Assembly (NCBI GenBank): GCA_004151065.3
Contig: NWUY0300006408.1
Coordinates: 1-23,987 of the forward strand
DNA length: 23,987 nt
Direction of reading: 5' to 3'
Origin: Larix sibirica
Taxonomy: Eukaryota; Streptophyta; Pinopsida; Pinales; Pinaceae
In this document: positions 17,958 through 23,987 of the stretch, one piece after another
Position numbering within the stretch: the first letter of the stretch is position 1
Layout of the letters: each line of letters begins with the position of its first letter
The notes under the pieces: generated by a model
Databases searched by the model: none
What the model was told of the DNA's origin: nothing
What the model saw: the letters and a program-made list of their open reading frames with translations, nothing else
Position numbers and translations under genes: made by a program

Positions 17958-20900
17958 TGATTATTATGACTATAAATATCTGTGGAGTGGGGCTATACTC
18001 CAAAACTTTATCCCTCAAGAGGATCATTTCATCGTAGTCACCTAACATAATTTTTCCTCTAGAGACAATGGTTTTGGGCGAGAAGGCTCGAGCGTTTATG
18101 GAAAAATTGTCCTGGGATGGGAATTAGCTACTGAGGATCCTGTTGATTTATCAGGAGGTCTAATGTCAGTGTGGAACCCAAAGAGGGGATGTTTTATAGC
18201 CTTTCACACAACAACTGGTATAATGTTATCCAGAAATTTTTTAGGGGTCAAGTATGAATTAAACCTTATCAACTGCTACGGACCATATAAGGAGTGAGAA
18301 GGTTTCTGGGGGAAAGTTAAGGATGAAGGTATTTTGCAGTTGCCATCATTGATAATTGGTTTTTAGGGGTCAAGTATGAATTAAACCTTATCAACTGCTA
18401 CGGACCATATAAGGAGTGAGGAGGTTTCTGGGGGAAAGTTAAGGATGAAGGTATTTTGCAGTTGCCATCATTGATAATTGGTGGGGACCTGAATTTGACT
18501 TTTGGTGTTGTAGAAATATGGGGTAATCGGGCCCATCTAGACCCATTGGGGGATTTTTTCAGTCATTTTTTTCCAATCTGTCAGCCTTATAGATATCGGA
18601 CAGAACTCATCGGTTCTGACATGGCGGAATAAAAGAACAGGTGAAGATGGACTTGCTAAGAGTTTGGATATGCTTTCGTTATCAGAGAGGGTGTTAGACA
18701 CTATGTTCAGTTATCGAACATGGACTGAAACTATCCCAATCTCAGACCACTCTCCCATATTTATACAGTTGGAACCCTCAAGACAAAGGAACTCTTATCC
18801 TTTTAAATATAATCATTCATGGAATAAAGAGTAAAATTTTAGAGATATGATCAGGATGGAATGGAAAACGTTGCACAATATTACACATACACCCGCCATG
18901 AAAAGGTTGGTGCAAAAAATTCAATTTCTAAAAGGTGTTGTGAAGAAATGGGAAAAGGACAAAAAGATGGAGCTCACAAATGAGTTGCGGGAATCTGAGG
19001 TGGAAATGGAACATATCCATAATCATTATAAGAGTGGATAGATGCCCCAACATGTTTTTAATAGATTGATAGAGCTAAAATCTAAACGTATGTACTGTTT
19101 ACAAATGGAAGAGGAAAAGTGGCGGCAGAAAATCCGAGCTATATGGACTGCTCAAGGGGATCAGAATACAAAGTATTTCCACATATTTGTGAATCATAGG
19201 AGGGCTCAAAATGCTATATGGTAGATTAGAAAGGCAGATGGATCTGTGATCACTGAACCACAACAGATTATGGCAGAAGCTGCCAATCATTTCCACATGT
19301 TATGTTCTGATCCAAGTACTACATTTGTGGTTAATCAAATGCATATTGTTCAGAAGTTCCCAAGATTCTTTTCTGCACAAGAGGGAGCTATTGTGGATGT
19401 ACCTGTAAAATTGGAGGAAATTGAAAGTGTACTTAAAGGCTTTGCAGAGTCTAAAAGTCCAGAACCAGACATATGGACGGTTGATTTTTCTTGGAATATT
19501 TTGATATCATGGGATCATACATACTTGAGGTAGTGGAAGAAACAAGAACTTTTGGATCCATATATTAGGAAATTAACTCTACTTACATTGCATTGATACC
19601 GAAGTGTCATCATTCACAGACATTCAACGACTACAAGTCTATTTCCTTGTGTAACTTAATATATAAGGTTATATCAAAGATAATTGTGAGGAGGATTAAG
19701 GCAGCACTGTCAAGGCACATTTCTAGAGAGCAATTCGGCTTCTTAGAAAATAGGTAAATATTGGACACTATAGGTGTGGCACAAGAATCTTTTCACAACA
19801 TTAATTCAAAAAGCAAAAAGGATGTGGTCCTGAAAAATCAATTTGGAAAAGGCATATGGTTGGGTGGATTGGGGATTTCTCAGATTGATACTTCTTCAAA
19901 CAGGCATGTCTCTTTCGGCTACCAATTGGATTATGCCATGTGTTGTTTCAACAAATTATGTTGTATTGGTTAATGGATCTCCAACCAACTGCTTCAAAAG
20001 ATCTAGGGGAGTGAGACAGGGTTGCCCATTGTCACCTCTACTCTTCTTACTGATGATTGAAGGATTAAGCAGATTAATCGGTGGGATGAGGGATATTGGG
20101 CACATAAAAGGGGTTAAGATTACATCTATGATCAGAATAACACATCTTCTCTTTGTGGACGATGTTATGATTTTTGGAGAGGCTACAACTGAGGAATGGA
20201 GAACATACAAAGAACTATTCAATATCTTTTTTCGTGCCTCAGGTATGTACATTAGTGAACACAAATCCACTCTTCTCCATTATGGGGTGTCGGAGGATGA
20301 CTTAGTGATTTACAGACAGTTCATACATCTTGGTACACAATCAATGGAAGAGGGCATAAAATATTTGGGATATTACTTAAAACCCAATAGCTATTTAGCA
20401 AAGGACTGGTATTGGCTTATCAAAAAAATTGAGATGTGTATTAGCCATTGGTGCCTGTGATGGTTGTCTTTGGGTGGAAGACTCACATTTATAAAAATCG
20501 GTTCTTGTCAACTTTCCTATTTATTGGATCGCTCTAAGCAAAATTCCAAAGTCTGTAATACATGCGATCAATTGCAGGATCTTCAATTTTCTCTGGTCTG
20601 GTGTACAAAATAAGATGAAGATTCATCTGTTGCAATGGGACAGAGTGGCCAGGCCCATTGTGTATGATCGGGGGGCATTAAAAATCTATATATTTTCGCT
20701 AAAGCACTCACAACAAAAATCTTATGGCGAGTGTTATTCGTGGACAGTTTATGGAACAGGGTAATAATCGGTAAGTATTTTAAAGATCTCACTATTGTTC
20801 AATGGATTAGAATACCACAGAAGAAATAGAGGGGAGTATCAAACATATGGAGTGCTCTTTTAGACTCCTCCCCTATAATGATGGATTGGCTAGCTTGGTT

Positions 20901-22258
20901 ATCGGGTAGAGGTAACCATATACGAGTTGGCATGGACCCAATCGTGGGAGGACCAAAGGATTACAAATGCTCAGATGCCCTCCTACAATGTTTACACGAC
21001 TCCAACATATATACATTGGACTAGGTCAAGATAGAAGGATAGCTAGTATATATGGGAGATAGATGGATAGGTCCAAATGAGCTAAACTTAACGGATGGAC
21101 TTCAAAGGGAATGGAGAGTATATACATTGGTGTTGCAAAGAGGTGGCATTAAGTTGACAACACATGAGGATATATTGGCCTGGTCTTGGGATAAAAATAA
21201 AGGCATTATTTCTGCAAAAGAGGCATATTCGGCTCTATATCTGGGGTTTCACTCAAAGATCAGTGGCTAGAGACAGAAAATTTGGAAATGGAATTCACCC
21301 TTAAAGTGTACTCTTTTTTTGGTTAGCATTAAACAACAGAATCCTCACATGGGATAACCTAGTAAAAAGAGGATTTATGGGTCTGGGGATATGCCAATTA
21401 TGTTTACAGAATGAGGAGATTGTTAACCACTTATTTATTAATTGCTCCTTTGTGCTTGAAATCTGGAAATTGTTGATGGACAATCTGAAGATTGTGGGAG
21501 AATGGGCGGGTGAAAATTTGGAACAGTGCCTGATAAAATGGAGTGATAGGAATCAGAATCATGTTGAACTTCCTGTTTATGCATGATGGGAAATATGGGG
21601 GGTAAGGAATCAAATGATTTTTTAGGGAAAATATCCATAGGTGCATAGGGTGAGTACGAGGATTCTGGATTTATTTAATGAGATACATACATATGGTCAT
21701 CAAGTTAGGATGCTAGCCAATAGAACTAGAGAACCTCCTATTATTCCTCCTAACTACATCAGGGGATTTTTTTATGGAACATCTCAATTAGAAGCCAGAA
21801 CTGTGGGTGCGGGTGCGATATTGTGACTGAATGATAAGTGCAGATATAAGCTCAAAATGTATTGTGGAACAAGCACCAATACAATAAGTGAATACTAGCT
21901 TTATGGATGCTATTATTTTTTGCACAGTCCATTGGTATCACATCTCTCCAGGTATATGGTGACTCAAGGGTTATTATTGATTGGGAAAATGATAAAGGAA
22001 GATTACAGGGCTTGCAACTTATGCAGTGGCAACAGAATGCCAGAGAATTAACTGGTACATTTGAAGAGATTTTATTTATGCATATTTGTAGTCTTCGATT
22101 CAGCTGCAGATGTATTATCCAAGGAAGCACTGACAATAGAAGAGGGTGGTATTTTCTATCAGTTGTACATTGATGACGACATGATTGAACGGGGTATGCT
22201 CCACATTTTTCAACATGTAAGATCTGAGGAGAACATAGAGGTTACACAAAGTCAATGA
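17957..22258 (+). pseudogene. LINE ORF2, endonuclease-RT-RNase H, broken (copy B)
   Basis: Copy of 8875-13176. Endonuclease GGDLN is at 18480-18494, RT motif B at 20008-20037, FVDD at 20152-20163, and zf-RVT cysteines and histidine at 21392, 21401, 21428 and 21443. The only coding difference seen is at 20170: ATT (Ile) here, CTT (Leu) in copy A, three codons after the catalytic DD. Both Leu and Ile are acceptable at this spot in LINE RTs, so it has no clear effect on an already dead protein. Confidence 0.88.
18239..18482 (+). repeat. 122-bp tandem duplication inside the endonuclease (copy B)
   Basis: Same as 9157-9400, units 18239-18360 and 18361-18482, with the same single difference between units. 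Its presence in both copies shows it predates the 9-kb duplication. Confidence 0.95.
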
Positions 22259-22722
22259 CGGTGGAGGATGTTGGTTTACCCTATCAGCTTTCTAATGAGG
22301 GGACAATGATCGATCATGGTACCTCTTACCTTATGGTCCAGCTGACGAGATCCAAGATGACCACCAATCTAAGAATCATGCATACATCGATTTGCATATG
22401 TTTTTATTGGGCTCGATATATGTATATGGGTACTAGCTTTGTTGTGGAACTATATTCTATCAAGTATTTTGTATGAACTATTGGGTTGATCGGGCTATAG
22501 TAATATAGTTATGTATGTTTTTATTGGGACTATGGATGTGACTATCATTCCAGTTTGAGTCTTTCTTTTACATGACTATGAGAATGTATGTTTTTACAAA
22601 CAATCTAGACATATACTTTAATTTATAGTATAGCTTTTTCTTCTTGAAAAAAATGTCCTACTATACCTAGACCCACACAATCCCTAAAAGCCAACATCCA
22701 TTTATTGGGTCTTATTGTCTTC

Positions 22723-23034
22723 ATGTTAAAGACCCTCTATTCGTTTAGGACCCTATGGAAAATAGCCCCATACAAATATGTGGCACTTGGGTTCCATTTT
22801 ATGTATTATATTATCTATTATCAATATAACCACAAGGATTGTTACTCATTTGATGTTTTCTTCCACTTATTAGTCCCTGCTTTCAAGGTGGCGGGGACTA
22901 TAGTATTTGGCTTGTTGTCTTTTCAATTAAATGGTACACAACTCGAAACCTTTAAGCCTAATCTTTTATTCTCCAACGTTTCACTCAACGAATTAGATGA
23001 CGAATGTTGTTTTTCCACCAATGAGCAATTTTGA
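22723..23034 (+). other. Unrecognised 103-codon open frame (copy B)
   Basis: Copy of 13641-13952 with the same sequence and the same splice-donor-like GAG-GTAAGC after it. Family unknown; probably non-coding. Confidence 0.15.
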
Positions 23035-23225
23035 CCTCTTATTTGGTCTCATCTTGAGGTAAGCTTATTGTTTTGCTTTGATTTTGGTATTCTTTTGATG
23101 TGTAATACTATATAACTAAATCGAGAATAGATTAATGCTAGCATTAGTTTGCTAGAATTTCTTGTTTATTAGATCAAGTCTCCCTTATATTACCTTTGCT
23201 GCCTCTCACACCTCGTTGTTTGCAG

Positions 23226-23365
23226 TGCATGCAGTGCACGTGTCTTGGTCTTAGCACGATCTATCTGCACTTGGCGTGAGCTCAATAGGCCAGGTTCCTC
23301 CCTCTTCATGCACACTGACGTCTCCTCTTCATGCACAGTTTTTTCTCCATTCTTCAGCTATAAAG
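23226..23365 (+). promoter_or_regulatory. Promoter-like cluster with seed-type motifs (copy B)
   Basis: Same motifs as copy A: CATGCA at 23228-23233, 23307-23312 and 23330-23335, CACGTG at 23237-23242, TGACGTC at 23316-23322, TATAAA at 23359-23364. This copy is joined to unique downstream DNA, so any real transcript should be sought here. Confidence 0.4.
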
Positions 23366-23635
23366 TTCAAAGTTTAGTCCGCGTAATATTTCTTTCTATT
23401 ATTTCTTGAGCAGGAGGTGAGCACGGGAACATCCTCTTCTTTTCTCCTGTACCGCTGTAGAACTCCACCTGAACTCCAGTTTCTTTTCAAGAACATAGAA
23501 CATGATCAGAGCAACCCTAAGAGAGTATGAAACACATTTTTAACTTATATTAAAATTCCTCTAGTTCATTATTCCTTGCTAGTTGCAATTGTGCATTTAA
23601 AGACCTTCAATTAGTGAATTTTGTTGCTTTATTAG

Positions 23636-23871
23636 GAAGGATTGAATCCACGTTTCATTGTGATATACATCGATTTATCCAACTTCATGATGCTTATATC
23701 CTTCAAGAGCATGGATCACCCCTCCTGCATGGCATGTGTGTATTAGGACATAAGAAGTCAGTAGTGTATGCTCTCCCTCTGCGCTTCGAGGGAATAGTTG
23801 GGATCAAAAGCAATATGATCTTCAAGTATGTTAATATCAGTGATGATCTTCGCAGTCCGAAGACGATCTGA
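23636..23871 (+). other. Possible exon of an unrecognised gene
   Basis: After a T-rich stretch ending in TTTATTAG (a plausible 3' splice site), a frame is open for about 78 codons to TGA at 23869-23871. It begins near GRIEST and contains [21 protein letters not shown] and a run ending SDDLRSPKTI. It lacks an early ATG (the first Met is about 40 residues in), so if real it must be spliced to an upstream exon. I do not recognise the protein. The stretch 23750-23870 has a somewhat more balanced composition than its surroundings. A short hairpin, ATCTTCG...CGAAGA, lies near its end (about 23845-23864). Confidence 0.22.
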
Positions 23872-23987
23872 TAATATGTATATAAATTGAGTGTGAAAGA
23901 ATTAATGAAAAACAAGCAAGTTTGCTTCGCCTGCAAATCAAAGAAAAAATGAATTTCCTTAGGAAGCTTGTAAGGGAAATTGAAGAT
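23872..23987. other. AT-rich right edge, nothing recognised
   Basis: A-rich sequence after the possible exon. No poly(A) signal or other feature can be asserted. Confidence 0.4.

Larger units (their letters stand above)
16082..22653 (+). mobile_element. Plant L1-type LINE with fused RNase H, degenerate (copy B)
   Basis: The same insertion as at 7000-13571, duplicated with its flanks and not independently inserted: all stops, shifts and the 122-bp internal duplication are shared, and the flanking DNA is the same for more than 1 kb on both sides. Limits carry the same uncertainty as in copy A. Confidence 0.85.
14666..23746 (+). repeat. 9,081-bp direct duplication, copy B
   Basis: Second copy of 5584-14664 at an offset of 9,082. 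It carries the same tandem arrays, pseudogene breaks and LINE. Differences seen: A at 20170 (Ile in place of Leu just after RT motif C) and C at 22634 (LINE 3' tail). Its right end is continuous with unique DNA at 23747, so copy B probably represents the true right-hand junction. Confidence 0.97.

Noticed and set aside
16082-22653. Second independent LINE insertion of the same family
   Set aside because: Shared stops, frameshifts, the internal 122-bp duplication and identical flanks show it is the same insertion copied with its surroundings.
23845-23866. Hairpin resembling a bacterial intrinsic terminator
   Set aside because: The context is plant nuclear DNA, no T-run follows, and short hairpins of this strength are common.

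Overview
The window looks like nuclear DNA from a seed plant with a large, repeat-rich genome. A conifer or similar gymnosperm is a plausible guess, but the sequence alone cannot settle it. It is AT-rich and has no compact gene array, operon or bacterial-type gene. The recognisable protein signals are decayed retroelements: an L1-type LINE with the plant ORF1 layout (DUF4283 plus CCHC knuckle) and a fused RNase H, and a Ty3/gypsy-like gag. There is also a fragment of a plant R2R3-MYB gene. I see no intact, confidently functional protein gene.

Layout. Bases 1-5582 are unique, AT-rich intergenic DNA. They hold a weak two-strand fold-back (about 550-860), short tandem repeats (2378-2451, 3521-3757), a 340-bp MITE-like element with long imperfect inverted arms (2941-3280), and a minus-strand gypsy-like remnant: decayed gag at 3940-4469 and an initiator-Met-tRNA primer-site-like sequence at 4758-4769. 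A single N stands at 5583.

Bases 5584-14664 are a 9,081-bp unit. After a second single N (14665) the same unit follows at 14666-23746, with a constant offset of 9,082. I found only two substitutions between the copies (11088/20170 and 13552/22634). Each unit holds, left to right: a 125-bp repeat present three times; AT-rich DNA with a perfect 10-bp-stem hairpin; a minus-strand MYB N-terminal fragment; a nearly full-length but dead LINE (about 7000-13571) with ORF1 and ORF2 meeting at a TAATG stop-start overlap and a 122-bp internal tandem duplication in the endonuclease; then about 1.1 kb of non-LINE DNA with a cluster of CATGCA, CACGTG, TGACGTC and TATAAA motifs resembling a seed-type plant promoter. 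The first unit is cut by the N in the middle of a possible exon. The second runs on into unique DNA to 23987.

The strongest large-scale signal is the 9-kb direct duplication, bounded by single Ns at exactly equivalent places. Near-identity plus N-delimited junctions point first to an assembly join (two haplotypes or one gap-filled contig placed twice) and only second to a very recent tandem segmental duplication. No coordinated gene system is visible: the LINE proteins would have worked together in target-primed reverse transcription, but both reading frames carry many stops and frameshifts, and key catalytic residues are lost.
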